Made by a program: the position numbers and the translations under genes
Source of the DNA: Acidobacteriota bacterium
Lineage (GTDB): Bacteria > Acidobacteriota > Terriglobia > Terriglobales > Acidobacteriaceae
Length of the DNA stretch: 64,000 nucleotides
Direction: 5' to 3'
NCBI GenBank assembly: GCA_021780315.1
Contig: JAJXYY010000007.1
Coordinates: 1-64,000 of the forward strand
The notes under the pieces: generated by a model
Databases searched by the model: none
What the model was told of the DNA's origin: nothing
The model's input: the letters and a program-made list of their open reading frames with translations, nothing else
Shown: positions 31,128-40,149 of the stretch, piece by piece
How the letters are laid out: the number at the start of each line of letters is the position of its first letter
How positions within the stretch are numbered: the first letter of the stretch is position 1

Positions 31128-32243
31128 GTGAACAACCAAGACACGACTGCGGTTCTTTCCCCTAGTTCAGTGCAGGCTGATGAGATGGCAACAAGCTCTC
31201 AGTCTGCGTCAGCGACCTCCGCCACGGGCTTGCCCGGCGGACCAGCCAAGCCAGCAGCGACCGAAAAGGCGTCCGAGAAAAAGAAGACCGGACGGCTGGG
31301 CGAGGCAAAACGTTTCAAGATTTTCTGCGGATCGGCCAACAATGCGTTGGCGGAAGAGATCTGCAAGTTCGTCGGTGTGCCGCTGGGCGAGACCCGGTTG
31401 CAGAGATTCTCCGACGGCGAAGTACATTTTCAACTACTGGAGAACGTTCGCGGTGCGGACGTTTTTCTGGTGCAGCCTACGTGTTTTCCGGTCGACCAGC
31501 ATCTGGTTGAGTTGCTGATCATGATGGACGCGCTGAAGCGTGCGTCGGCTGGGCGCATTACGGTTGTGATTCCGTACTACGGCTATGCGCGGCAGGATCG
31601 TAAAGATCGGCCTCGTGTGGCGATCACCTCCAAGCTGGTTGCGGACCTGTTGACGACTGCGGGTGCCAACCGGGCTTTGCTGGTGGATTTGCATGCGGCT
31701 CAGATTCAAGGGTTCTTCAATATTCCGGTGGATCATCTGTTTGCCAGCCCGGTGCTGGTGAGCTACTTCCGGGAGATGAATCTGCCGAATCTGACGGTGG
31801 TATCGCCGGATGCGGGTGGTGTGGAGCGGGCGAGATTCTTCGCCAAGAAGCTGGATGTTCCGTTGGCCATTGTGGATAAGCGGCGGACGGACATCAATGT
31901 CACCGAGGTGATGAACGTGATCGGCGATGTACGGGGCCGGACGTGTCTGATTCTGGATGACATTATCGACACGGCGGGAACGCTGGTGAAGACGGCGGAT
32001 GCCCTGCTGGCGCAGGGCGCGGACAAAGTTTATGCGTGCGCAACCCACGCGGTGCTTTCGGGCCCGGCAGTGGATCGCATTGCAAATTCACGATTGGAAG
32101 AGCTGATCGTGACGAATACGATTCCGTTGCGCGAAGATGCGCAGCGGGTCGCGAAGATTAAGGTGCTTTCGATAGCAGGGCTTTTGGGCCGGGCGATTGA
32201 GAGCATTCACATGGAGACCAGCGTCAGTACGTTGTTCAACTAG
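31128..32243 (+). CDS. prs: Ribose-phosphate pyrophosphokinase
   Basis: Makes PRPP from ribose 5-phosphate and ATP for nucleotide, His and Trp synthesis. The core is class I PRPP synthetase: FKIFCGSANNALAEEICKF, RFSDGEVHFQLLENVRG, VIPYYGYARQDRKDRPR (flexible catalytic loop), VDLHAAQIQGFF (metal-binding), VSPDAGGVERARFFA, and the PRPP loop CLILDDIIDTAGTLVKTA. The 371-residue product begins with about 60 extra Ser/Ala/Lys-rich residues not found in the usual enzyme of about 315. The start used is GTG at 31128 after CGAGGG; the in-frame ATG at 31185 would shorten the tail by 19 residues. The 5' leader after the tRNA is 291 bp without a gene. Confidence 0.95.
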   Translation: MNNQDTTAVLSPSSVQADEMATSSQSASATSATGLPGGPAKPAATEKASEKKKTGRLGEAKRFKIFCGSANNALAEEICKFVGVPLGETRLQRFSDGEVHFQLLENVRGADVFLVQPTCFPVDQHLVELLIMMDALKRASAGRITVVIPYYGYARQDRKDRPRVAITSKLVADLLTTAGANRALLVDLHAAQIQGFFNIPVDHLFASPVLVSYFREMNLPNLTVVSPDAGGVERARFFAKKLDVPLAIVDKRRTDINVTEVMNVIGDVRGRTCLILDDIIDTAGTLVKTADALLAQGADKVYACATHAVLSGPAVDRIANSRLEELIVTNTIPLREDAQRVAKIKVLSIAGLLGRAIESIHMETSVSTLFN

Positions 32244-32397
32244 CTGGTCAACAAGCAGGGCAGTGACGAGCGAGCAGGGGATTGGGAGTAGAAGACCTCC
32301 ACATCGCGATACTGCTGCAACAGGAATCGCAACATTAGCCAGCGGCTGGGCCGCAAAGGGAGCGGATAGACTCCGTGCCCGAAAGGAAGACACACTC

Positions 32398-33075
32398 ATG
32401 GCAACAACGACGTTTGACGCAGTAGTCGCAACACCTCGTACGGGTAAGTTCAACAAGAACCATGCACGCCGCGTACGCGTTGCCGGCAAGATTCCCGCGG
32501 TGGTTTATGGCGCGGGGCAGGATGCGGTTGCGGTGACGGTTGATCCGCGCATGATTACGAAGATTCTGCACTCCGAGTCGGGCCACAACACGATCTTCGA
32601 TTTGAACGTTGAGGGTTCAGGCGTGGTGAAGGCGATGATCGTGGACTGGCAGCATGAGCCGATCAAGGGCCACCTGTTGCACATCGATCTGAAGCGCATT
32701 GCGATGGACAAGACGATGCGGGTGTCGGTGCCGATCCAGTTGGTTGGTGTTCCTGTTGGCGTGAAAAACGGCGGCGGCATGTTGGAGCATGTGCTGCGTG
32801 AAGTTGAGATCGAGTGCTTGCCGAACGATATTCCGAGCCACCTGGATGTGGATGTGACCGGACTGGAGATTAACGGTGTGATCCGTGTCTCGGACCTGCC
32901 GCACTCGGGCAGCATCAAGTTCCTGGGCGAAGAAGATGCGACGGTTGCGCATGTGACGACGATCAAGGAAGAAGCGGCGGCCGAGGCTGTGGCTGGTGCA
33001 GCAGAGCCGGAAGTGGCAAAGAAGGGCAAGACGGAAGCTCCGGCTGCAGCTGCTACGGACGCCAAGAAGAAGTAG
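32398..33075 (+). CDS. rplY: 50S ribosomal protein L25 (TL5/CTC type)
   Basis: Binds 5S rRNA in the large subunit. At 225 residues it is the long CTC/TL5 form: an N-terminal L25 domain (TFDAVVATPRTGKFNKNHARRVRVAGKIPAVVYG) and a C-terminal beta domain (ending near VAHVTTIKEE), then an Ala/Lys-rich tail. The ATG at 32398 has GAAAGGAAG about 8 nt upstream. The order prs-rplY-pth is conserved in many bacteria. The upstream 154-bp gap shows no gene. Confidence 0.94.
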   Translation: MATTTFDAVVATPRTGKFNKNHARRVRVAGKIPAVVYGAGQDAVAVTVDPRMITKILHSESGHNTIFDLNVEGSGVVKAMIVDWQHEPIKGHLLHIDLKRIAMDKTMRVSVPIQLVGVPVGVKNGGGMLEHVLREVEIECLPNDIPSHLDVDVTGLEINGVIRVSDLPHSGSIKFLGEEDATVAHVTTIKEEAAAEAVAGAAEPEVAKKGKTEAPAAAATDAKKK

Positions 33076-33167
33076 TTGTTGCGGGTGGTCTGCGAGTGTT
33101 GCAGGCCGCTTGAGTTTTGGGCGAAGGCTGATTGCAGGCAGGCCTGGTTGCAGGAAGGAACAGCGGC

Positions 33168-33776
33168 GTGAAGTTGATTGTCGGACTGGGAAATCCAGGG
33201 ATCGAGTATCAGTTCACGCCGCACAATGCGGGATTTCTGGCGGTAGACCGGATCGCGGAGGAGTGCGGTGTGGTGCTGAGTAACCGCCGGGGACGAGCGT
33301 TGACGGCCAGGGCAAAGCTGGCAGGGCAGGATGTACTGCTGGCCAAGCCCGAGACGTTTATGAATCTGAGCGGGCTATCGGTCGCCGCGCTGATTCGTGA
33401 GTTTGAGATTGCGAATCCGTCGGAGGACCTGATTGTTCTGTACGACGAGTTAGCGATTCCGCTGGGCACGATCCGGATTCGGGAGCGTGGTTCGGCGGGC
33501 GGGCATAACGGAGTGAAGTCGATCTCCGGGACGCTGGGCACGGAAGATTGGATTCGCGTTCGGATTGGGGTGGGGAAACCTGCTCTTGCGGACGGCCGGG
33601 AAGTGAAGGCGGGCGGCAAGGATTATTTGCTGTCTCCGATGCGCAAGCAGGAGCTTACGGTGCTGGACGAAGTGCTCGATCGCGTGCGGGAAGCGGTAGA
33701 GGTGGTGCTGACGAAGGGTGTTGGCGCTGCGATGAATGAGTTCAATCGGGCGGTGCAGGACGACGGCTCGAAGTAG
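33168..33776 (+). CDS. pth: Peptidyl-tRNA hydrolase
   Basis: Releases peptides from prematurely dropped peptidyl-tRNA. The 202-residue product has VKLIVGLGNPGIEYQFTPHNAGFLAVD, with the catalytic His19 and Asn9, the KPETFMNLSG motif, and LYDELAIPLGTIRIRERGSAGGHNGVKSI. The start is the GTG at 33168, which aligns with the family N-terminus and follows AGGAAGGA; the in-frame ATG at 33132 would add 12 unlike residues. It lies 92 bp after rplY and about 100 bp before rpsF, as in the common prs-rplY-pth-rpsF layout. Confidence 0.95.
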   Translation: MKLIVGLGNPGIEYQFTPHNAGFLAVDRIAEECGVVLSNRRGRALTARAKLAGQDVLLAKPETFMNLSGLSVAALIREFEIANPSEDLIVLYDELAIPLGTIRIRERGSAGGHNGVKSISGTLGTEDWIRVRIGVGKPALADGREVKAGGKDYLLSPMRKQELTVLDEVLDRVREAVEVVLTKGVGAAMNEFNRAVQDDGSK

Positions 33777-33879
33777 GTTGTAGTGGCACGAAGAAGTATG
33801 GCAGTGATTTTCCAGACCGGGTTGGCAGAAGATACGCCAGCACGGTGCGAAGCAGAACTTCGCAGAAAGAAGTAATCGA

Positions 33880-34389
33880 ATGAATCGCACTTACGAAATT
33901 ATGTTCATCGTCCGTCCGGACGTTGAAGAAGCTGACCTCGACAAGTTGATTGAAGGGTTCTCCGCGGTTGTCACCAATGGTGGCGGCGAGGTTAAGAGCG
34001 TAGAGAAGATGGGCCGTCGGCGTTTGGCGTACACGGTACGGAAGTTCAATGATGGTTTTTACGTTCTGTTGAACGTGGCTGCGGCGGGCTCTCTGATTAC
34101 GGAGATTGAGCGTCGTCTGCGCGTAACGGAGCAGGTGATCAAGTTCATCACGGTGCGCATGGACGAAGAAGAGAAGCGTCTGGCGAAGGTGAAGGCTCTG
34201 CGGGACTCGAAGGTGAAGCGCAGTGCGCAGCCGATCGCTCCTGTAGCGCAGCAGGTTCAGGCCCCTGCGGCAGCGGCTGAGGCTCCTGCGGAAGCAGCGG
34301 CAGCGGTTGAGGAAGAGGTTGTTGCGCCCGAGGCTGTGGTGGCGACTGTAGCTTCCGATGCACCGCCCGAGACTGCAGCAGCTGTCTAA
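33880..34389 (+). CDS. rpsF: 30S ribosomal protein S6
   Basis: Part of the small-subunit platform, where it binds S18. The first 100 or so residues are standard S6 (NRTYEIMFIVRPDVEEADLD, KMGRRRLAYTVRKFNDGFYVLL, RVTEQVIKFITVRMDEEEK). A tail of about 65 residues rich in Ala/Val/Pro/Glu brings the total to 169, beyond the usual 95-135. The RBS (AAAGAAG) is moderate. The 103-bp leader after pth is where an S6:S18 autoregulatory motif occurs in many bacteria. No ssb gene lies between rpsF and rpsR. Confidence 0.95.
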   Translation: MNRTYEIMFIVRPDVEEADLDKLIEGFSAVVTNGGGEVKSVEKMGRRRLAYTVRKFNDGFYVLLNVAAAGSLITEIERRLRVTEQVIKFITVRMDEEEKRLAKVKALRDSKVKRSAQPIAPVAQQVQAPAAAAEAPAEAAAAVEEEVVAPEAVVATVASDAPPETAAAV

Positions 34390-34585
34390 ACCGGCTGCTC
34401 AGGGCTTCGCGATTTTTGGGAAGAGATTTGCGGTGGCGGAGGGAACTCCGGCATTGCGCAACGTAGTAGAGACGCTGCAACCCGCTTCTGTTCGACCCTG
34501 ATTTGTAGTTGGGGATCGAGTGTTCAGAGACACCCTTGCGTGTCTGGAGCAGGCCAAGGCACAACGTATTTGAAAGGGAATTGAC

Positions 34586-34936
34586 ATGGCTGACGAAACG
34601 ACCAGCACACCATCTACTGAGCAGCACACCCCTACGCCCCGCCCGGCCTATGCCGGACCTGGTGGCCCACGTCCTCCTCGTCCTGCGGGCGCCCCTGGCG
34701 GCGGTCCTGGCGGACGCAAGTTCTTCCGTCGCAAGAAGGTCTGCAAGTTCTGCACGGAGAAGATCGATGCGATCTCCTACCGCGACGTACGTTTGCTGCA
34801 GGGCTTTGTGGCTGAGCGTGGGAAGATTGTCCCTCGCCGTCTGACGGGTGTTTGCACACGGCATCAGCGCCGTTTGAGCCTGGCGATCAAGCAGTCGCGG
34901 AACATTGCCCTGCTGGCATTTGCTGCGCGCTTCTAA
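34586..34936 (+). CDS. rpsR: 30S ribosomal protein S18
   Basis: Small-subunit platform protein and partner of S6. The core is standard ([38 protein letters not shown]). It keeps the zinc-type Cys/His set (C53, C56, C90, H93), so it is the C+ form. A disordered Pro/Gly/Thr-rich N-terminal extension of about 45 residues makes it 116 residues against about 75 normally. A 196-bp gap after rpsF contains a hairpin (AGACAC...GTGTCT near 34527-34544). The RBS GAAAGGG lies 8 nt before the ATG. Confidence 0.95.
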   Translation: MADETTSTPSTEQHTPTPRPAYAGPGGPRPPRPAGAPGGGPGGRKFFRRKKVCKFCTEKIDAISYRDVRLLQGFVAERGKIVPRRLTGVCTRHQRRLSLAIKQSRNIALLAFAARF

Positions 34937-34999
34937 CTTTTATGAGCAACGTGACGGGCCTGCGGGCTGCGCACGATTGAGAGATCTGGAGAAACTGCA

Positions 35000-35467
35000 A
35001 TGGAAGTCATCCTGAAAGAAGATGTAAACAAGTTGGGCCATCGCGGCGATGTGGTGAAGGTTGCCGACGGTTATGGGCGCAACTACTTGTTGCCGGGTAA
35101 GCTGGCGATTGAGGCGACTGCGGCGAACAAGGCAGTGATCGAGCAGATGAAGGGCTCGGCAGTGCGGAAGTCGGCGAAGGAGAAGACCGAGGCGGAACAG
35201 TTGGCGACGCTGCTGAATGCAGTAGAGCTGGTGTTCGAGCGCAAGGTTGGCGAGCACGATCACTTGTTTGGTTCGGTGACCTCGGGCGATATTGCGCATG
35301 AACTGGAAGCCAAGGGCTTTACGGTTGACCGGCGCAAGATTTCGCTGGAAGATCCGCTGAAGCAGATCGGCGAGTACCATGTGCCGGTGAAGCTGCACCG
35401 CGAAGTGACGAGCCATGTGAAGGTGACCGTCAAGGGCGATGCAGTGGAAGAAGTTGCCGCTGTTTAG
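35000..35467 (+). CDS. rplI: 50S ribosomal protein L9
   Basis: Binds 23S rRNA near the L1 stalk. The 155-residue product has the N-terminal domain signature MEVILKEDVNKLGHRGDVVKVADGYGRNYLLPGKLA, a connecting helix rich in Lys/Glu, and the C-terminal domain (FGSVTSGDIAHELEAKGFTVDRRKI). GAGAAACTGCA precedes the ATG. It ends the ribosomal block and is followed by a strong terminator 30 bp on. Confidence 0.96.
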   Translation: MEVILKEDVNKLGHRGDVVKVADGYGRNYLLPGKLAIEATAANKAVIEQMKGSAVRKSAKEKTEAEQLATLLNAVELVFERKVGEHDHLFGSVTSGDIAHELEAKGFTVDRRKISLEDPLKQIGEYHVPVKLHREVTSHVKVTVKGDAVEEVAAV

Positions 35468-35497
35468 TTTGCGGTTGGCGTAATACCAAGCATGAAG

Positions 35498-35540
35498 GCA
35501 CCGATTGGCCCGGAGATTCCGGGTTGATCGGTGTCTTTTT
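35498..35540 (+). terminator. Rho-independent terminator after rplI
   Basis: GCACCGAT pairs with ATCGGTGT and the inner CCCGGA with TCCGGG, followed by five Ts (35536-35540). It closes the prs-to-rplI block, facing the convergent S9 peptidase gene. Confidence 0.9.
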
Positions 35541-35561
35541 GCGCTTTAGGAGCAGGTGTGG

Positions 35562-37715
35562 CTAGGGTTTAGGGTCCATCAGTTTGCGGGTGAGGTAGAG
35601 GAACTCGGTGGCGCGGGTGTTGGCTTCTTCCTTGAGGTTGGCTCCGGCGGCGTGACCACCTTCGACGATCTCCTGGTAGTAGAAGGGGTAGTGGTATTCC
35701 TGCATGAGCGCTGCGAATTTACGGGCGTGGACCGGGCCGACGCGGTCGTCTTTGGTGGTGGTGAAGATGAGCGGCTCGGGGTAGTGGGTATTGGGTTTGA
35801 GCTGGTTGTATGGGGAGATGGAGGCGAGGAAGGCGCGCTGCTCGGGGATGGAGGTGGAGCCGTACTCGCCGACCCAGGAGGCGCCGGCGGCGATGTGCTC
35901 AAAGCCGAGCATGTCGAGCAGGGGGACCTGGATAACGATGGCGTGGTAGAGGTCGGGGTGCTGGGTCATCTGGACGCCCATGAGCAGGCCACCGTTGGAG
36001 CCGCCGGCGATGCCGAGATGGGGTGCAGAGGTGATCTTGCGGGTGATGAGATCCTGGGCGACGGCGGCGAAGTCGTCGTAGATGCGCTGGCGATGGGTTT
36101 TGAGGCCCGCCTCGTGCCATGCGGGACCGAACTCACCGCCGCCGCGGATATTGGCGAGGGCGTAGACGCCGCCATGTTCCAGCCAGAGTTTTCCGGTGAC
36201 GCCGGAGTAGCTGGGAGTCATCGACACCTGGAAGCCACCGTAAGCAGTCAGCAGGACGGGGTTGGTGCCATCGTATTTGATGTCGCGGCGGTGGACCACG
36301 AAGTAGGGGACCTGGGTGCCGTCTTTGGAGGTGGCGTGCAACTGCTCGACGACATCGTTGGAGGCGTCGAACTGGGGCGGAAGGGCTTTGGCCTCGACGA
36401 GGGTACCGGCGGCAGCGTCGCCGAGCAGCAGTGCGGAGGGATTGAGGAAGCCGGTGCGGCCGAGGAAGAAGTGGTCGTCGGAGTGGTTGGCAGAGACGAT
36501 CTCAACTGCCTGATTGTCGGGGATGCTGAGTTTGGAGGAGGTCCACTGACCAGAGGGGGTGCGGGAGTAGACGTAGGCGCGGCCCTGAACGTGATCGAGG
36601 GTCGTGAGGACTAGGTGGTTGCGGGTGACGGCGAGATCCTGCGCGAACTCGCTGGCGGTAGGGGTGAAGACGATGGTGGGCTTCAGGTGGACGGGGTCGT
36701 GGTTGACGTCGTCGAGGTTGAGGGAGAGGACGGAGCCCTGAGGGAAGGTCTGGTCGGCGCCGGTGGGCTTCCAGTCTTCGTTGATGGTGAGCAGGATCTG
36801 GTTGTCGAGCAGGCCCTGGATCTCAATCTTGTGGGGCAGGCTGAGGGTGCGGGTGGCGGTGGGGGTCCAGAGGGAGATTTCACTCTCGAAGAAGTTGAGG
36901 CCACGGCGCATGAAGATGGCCTGATGACCCTGGGGGTCGTGAAGGGCGAAGGCGCCGGTGGAGACGTCGGAGGGTGCGCCGCGATAGACCTCGGTGGCCT
37001 GATCGAGGGGCTGGCCGCGCTTCCAGAGCTTGACGATGTAGGGGTAGCCGGAGGCGGTCATGGAGCCGGGGCCCCAGTCGCGGCCGACGAGCAGGGTGTC
37101 CTTATCGACCCAGACAGCGTCTTGTTTTGAGCGGGGCAGGGTGAAGCCGTTGGGGATAAACGAGGCGGTTTTCAGGTCAAACTCGCGCAGGGTCTCTGCA
37201 TCTTCGCCACCGGCGGATAGGGCGACGAGGCAGAGGCCATCGTTGGGGTAGAGGCAGGTAAGCGGCTTGTGGACCCACTTCTGGTTGTCTTTGGCAGCAA
37301 GGGCGTCGTAGTCGAGCACGGTCTGCCAGTTGGGTTGGGGCGTGAGGTAGTCGGCGAGGGAGGTACGGCGGAGGATGCCGTGGACGTGCTGGGCATCCTG
37401 CCAGGTGTTGTAGACGGTGCCCTGGCGGAACTGGGGGATGGCGAGGCGGTCGGGAGATTCGAGGACCTTGAGGGCTTCAGCTTCGAGCGTGGCGAAGCGG
37501 GGGTCGGACTGGAGGATTTTGGCGGTACGCTCATTTTCGGCTTTGACCCAGGCCATGGCGCGGGGGCCGTTCACGTCTTCGAGCCAGACGTAGTTGTCGG
37601 CGCGCTCAGCGGGAGTGGTGGGGACGGGTGCGGATTGGGCATGGGCGTGGGGAAGAGCGAGGGTGCTGCAGGTGGCGAAGGCTATGGATGCGCCGAGTCG
37701 AAGAGAAGACCGCAT
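35562..37715 (-). CDS. Exported prolyl oligopeptidase family (S9) peptidase
   Basis: A 717-residue serine peptidase with a signal peptide (SSLRLGASIAFATCSTLALPHAHA), so periplasmic or secreted. An N-terminal helical segment with DNYVWLEDVNGPRAMAWV and a seven-bladed propeller-like region precede the C-terminal alpha/beta-hydrolase domain: AYGGFQVSMTP, LANIRGGGEFGPAWHEAGL, the nucleophile GIAGGSNGGLLMG, the Asp in TTKDDRVGPVHA and the His in VEGGHAAGA. All three catalytic residues are present. It likely cleaves proline-containing short peptides. A TTGACA (minus) at 37862-37867 may be part of its promoter. Confidence 0.92.
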   Translation of the reverse strand: MRSSLRLGASIAFATCSTLALPHAHAQSAPVPTTPAERADNYVWLEDVNGPRAMAWVKAENERTAKILQSDPRFATLEAEALKVLESPDRLAIPQFRQGTVYNTWQDAQHVHGILRRTSLADYLTPQPNWQTVLDYDALAAKDNQKWVHKPLTCLYPNDGLCLVALSAGGEDAETLREFDLKTASFIPNGFTLPRSKQDAVWVDKDTLLVGRDWGPGSMTASGYPYIVKLWKRGQPLDQATEVYRGAPSDVSTGAFALHDPQGHQAIFMRRGLNFFESEISLWTPTATRTLSLPHKIEIQGLLDNQILLTINEDWKPTGADQTFPQGSVLSLNLDDVNHDPVHLKPTIVFTPTASEFAQDLAVTRNHLVLTTLDHVQGRAYVYSRTPSGQWTSSKLSIPDNQAVEIVSANHSDDHFFLGRTGFLNPSALLLGDAAAGTLVEAKALPPQFDASNDVVEQLHATSKDGTQVPYFVVHRRDIKYDGTNPVLLTAYGGFQVSMTPSYSGVTGKLWLEHGGVYALANIRGGGEFGPAWHEAGLKTHRQRIYDDFAAVAQDLITRKITSAPHLGIAGGSNGGLLMGVQMTQHPDLYHAIVIQVPLLDMLGFEHIAAGASWVGEYGSTSIPEQRAFLASISPYNQLKPNTHYPEPLIFTTTKDDRVGPVHARKFAALMQEYHYPFYYQEIVEGGHAAGANLKEEANTRATEFLYLTRKLMDPKP

Positions 37716-37903
37716 GAAGTGTGCTCCTGAAGTGGACGTGAGGCAGATGGGTGCAGCGGACTGGTACAGGGTGAAGGCAGACAGTGGCTTTGCAGTAGGT
37801 TGCGAACTTGGCGATGCACTGCAACGCGCAACATGTTTGTACCATGCAGGGTGCTGTGTAGTGTCAAGGATGTGGGGGTGTGGCGTAATTGGTGATGCGA
37901 TGG

Positions 37904-39178
37904 TTATTCGTACTTGAGTGTTTCGACCGGGTCGAGTAGGGCGGCGCGGTTGGCAGGGATGGTACCGAAGATAACGCCGACGAGGACGGAGGTACCGAGA
38001 GCGATAACCGCGGACCAGGGGGAGACGGGAATCTTGAAGGGCGTGAGGAAGCCGACGGAGAGCGGAATGGCGAGGCCGATGACGGTGCCGATCAGGCCTC
38101 CGGAGAGCGAGAGAAAGACGGCTTCGGTGAGGAACTGGAGGCGGATCTCGCGGCTGGTGGCTCCAAGGGCTTTGCGGATACCGATCTCGCGGATGCGTGC
38201 CTGGACGTTGGCGAGCATGGAGTTCATGATGCCGACACCGGAGACGATGAGGGTAATGGCAGCGGCCAGGGTGAGGACGATGGTGAGCATGTTGGCGATG
38301 CGGGTCATGACGCTGAGCACCTCCGAGAGGGTGAAGGCGGTGTAGACGGAGGTGGCGCGATGGCGAGATTTGATGACGGCGAGGATTTGCTTGGCGGCGG
38401 CCTGAACCTTGGTGGAGTCGCCCATGGTGAAGAAGATCTGCTTGAGGTTGTCGGTTCCCTGGAAGTAGCGGGCGACGGGGTAGGGGATGAGGATAGTCTG
38501 CTCGGAGATCTCCGATTGGCCGAAGGTTTCGACGCTTTCCTTGAAGACTCCGATGATGACGAAGGGGATACCGGAGATGGTGATGGTGTGGCCGATGGCC
38601 TGGGCGGGTGAGCCATAGAGGGCGACGGCGAAGGGTGCGACGATGACGGCAACCTTGGTGTGGGCGGCGGAGTCCTGATCGTCGAAGAAGCGTCCGGCGA
38701 GGATGGCGAGGTTACGGACGGCTTTGTACTGCGGGGAGACGCCCAGGAGCATGGTGTCCTTGGTGATGCCCCCACCCATGCTGACGCGGTCGTGGAACTC
38801 CAGCATGGGGGAGGAGGCGATGATGCCGGGAACCTGCTCGACGACGGCGTTCATGTCTTCGCGGGTCATGGAGTCCGTGGTACTGGTGCCGTCGGCGCCG
38901 ACGAAGGTGCTGCCGCTGCCCTGCATCTCGATCATGTTGGGGCCGATGCTGGAGATGAGATTGAGGGCGTATTGCTTGCCGGTGAGGCCGAGGGTGACGA
39001 CGAGAATGATGGAAGCGGAGCCGATGACCATGCCGAGCATGGTGAGGAGAAAGCGGACTTTGCTGGCGCGAAAGCTGTCTACGGCGAGCTTGACGACCTC
39101 ACTGAACATCATGGTGGAGCGGGCACTGGCCAGAGTGCGTTCAAAGGTGCTCGGTTTGTGGAGAAGTGGGGGCGTCAT
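37904..39178 (-). CDS. ABC transporter permease, MacB/FtsX type
   Basis: A 424-residue inner-membrane permease of the MacB_PCD/FtsX family. TM1 is at about 40-65 (FLLTMLGMVIGSASIILVVTLG). A large periplasmic domain follows (about 70-280), then three C-terminal TM helices (ANMLTIVLTLAAAITLIVSGVGIMN, AVFLSLSGGLIGTVIGLAI, AVIALGTSVLVGVIFG). The coupling-helix sequence ARIREIGIRKALGATSREI, which contacts the ATPase, is clear. No ATPase or membrane-fusion gene is adjacent, so its partners must be elsewhere or lost. It probably exports or moves lipids, peptides or lipoproteins; the substrate is unknown. Confidence 0.88.
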   Translation of the reverse strand: MTPPLLHKPSTFERTLASARSTMMFSEVVKLAVDSFRASKVRFLLTMLGMVIGSASIILVVTLGLTGKQYALNLISSIGPNMIEMQGSGSTFVGADGTSTTDSMTREDMNAVVEQVPGIIASSPMLEFHDRVSMGGGITKDTMLLGVSPQYKAVRNLAILAGRFFDDQDSAAHTKVAVIVAPFAVALYGSPAQAIGHTITISGIPFVIIGVFKESVETFGQSEISEQTILIPYPVARYFQGTDNLKQIFFTMGDSTKVQAAAKQILAVIKSRHRATSVYTAFTLSEVLSVMTRIANMLTIVLTLAAAITLIVSGVGIMNSMLANVQARIREIGIRKALGATSREIRLQFLTEAVFLSLSGGLIGTVIGLAIPLSVGFLTPFKIPVSPWSAVIALGTSVLVGVIFGTIPANRAALLDPVETLKYE

Positions 39179-39326
39179 GTGTATGAATAGTTAGACTTCC
39201 TTAGTATCGCAGCGGTTCGGGATTTCCTGCTAACTGTTCTGGGGAGTCGTTGGATTTGATAGGACGCAAGGGCGGATTGGAAATTGAGCGGTTCCAGAGT
39301 AGAATCGCCGCAACGTAGGAGGAAGC

Positions 39327-40028
39327 ATGGCAGACAGCGGTCAGTTTACGGGTGATGGGGAAAGCTCCGCCACGACAAGTGTTTCGGAGGGTACGGCGAA
39401 GTCCAATATCTCCCGGCGTGGATTTTTGCGGGGTGCGGGCATTACGGCGGCGAGCACGGCACTGATCGATGGGGTGCAACTACTTCATCGCGAGGCCGCA
39501 GCGGAGACGATCAAGGGCAATGCGCATGTTCGCGAACTTGGCCCGGGGCCGGTTCCGGTGACTCTGAATGTGAATGGAACCGAACATGTGGTGCAGATCG
39601 AGCCGCGGACGACACTGGCGGATGCCCTGCGGACGCATCTGGGGATGACCGGGACGAAGGTGGTGTGCGACCACGGCGCCTGCTCCGGATGTACGGTGAC
39701 CCTGGACAAGGTTCCCGTGAATAGCTGCATGACGCTGGCGATCGAGGTGGGTTCGCGGCGGATCGGGACGATTGAAGGGATCGCGCAGAACGGCCAGTTG
39801 CATCCGTTGCAGGTTGCTTTTGTAAAGCATGACGCGATGCAGTGTGGCTTCTGCACGCCAGGCATGGTAATGAGCTGTTCGGCACTGCTGGAGCGGAACC
39901 CCAAGCCGACGCTGGCTGATGTGAAAAAGGCAGTGTCGGGTAATCTGTGCCGGTGCGCGACCTATCCGAAGGTGTTTGCGGCAACGCTGGAGGCTGCAGG
40001 TGTGGCTCCGGAGAAGAGCATCTCTTAG
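39327..40028 (+). CDS. Molybdenum hydroxylase 2Fe-2S subunit (PaoA/YagT type), Tat-exported
   Basis: Small electron-transfer subunit of a xanthine-oxidase-family aldehyde or heterocycle oxidase. The 233-residue product has a twin-arginine signal (SRRGFLRGAG, R30-R31), so the folded enzyme is probably carried to the periplasm. The plant-type 2Fe-2S cluster is held by C114, C119, C122 and C134 (CDHGACSGC...C). The second cluster is held by C173, C176, C208 and C210 (CGFCTPG...CRC). The large and FAD subunits follow. The order Fe-S, Mo, FAD differs from E. coli paoABC (Fe-S, FAD, Mo). Confidence 0.93.
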   Translation: MADSGQFTGDGESSATTSVSEGTAKSNISRRGFLRGAGITAASTALIDGVQLLHREAAAETIKGNAHVRELGPGPVPVTLNVNGTEHVVQIEPRTTLADALRTHLGMTGTKVVCDHGACSGCTVTLDKVPVNSCMTLAIEVGSRRIGTIEGIAQNGQLHPLQVAFVKHDAMQCGFCTPGMVMSCSALLERNPKPTLADVKKAVSGNLCRCATYPKVFAATLEAAGVAPEKSIS

Positions 40029-40149
40029 CGGGAACCTGTTCCGCGCTGCAGGCATTCGTGCAGCACGCATTTGAGTTGGGCTGAATTTCTTACAAGATGG
40101 CTTTACCGAGCGATTGCTACTTGAGGGATTGCTTGATCAGGGGATGACA

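Noticed and set aside
37836..37867. TTGACA with GGTACA/TACAAA as promoter of the S9 peptidase gene
   Set aside because: The -35 is good, but no -10 with normal spacing is convincing; mentioned only within the peptidase entry.
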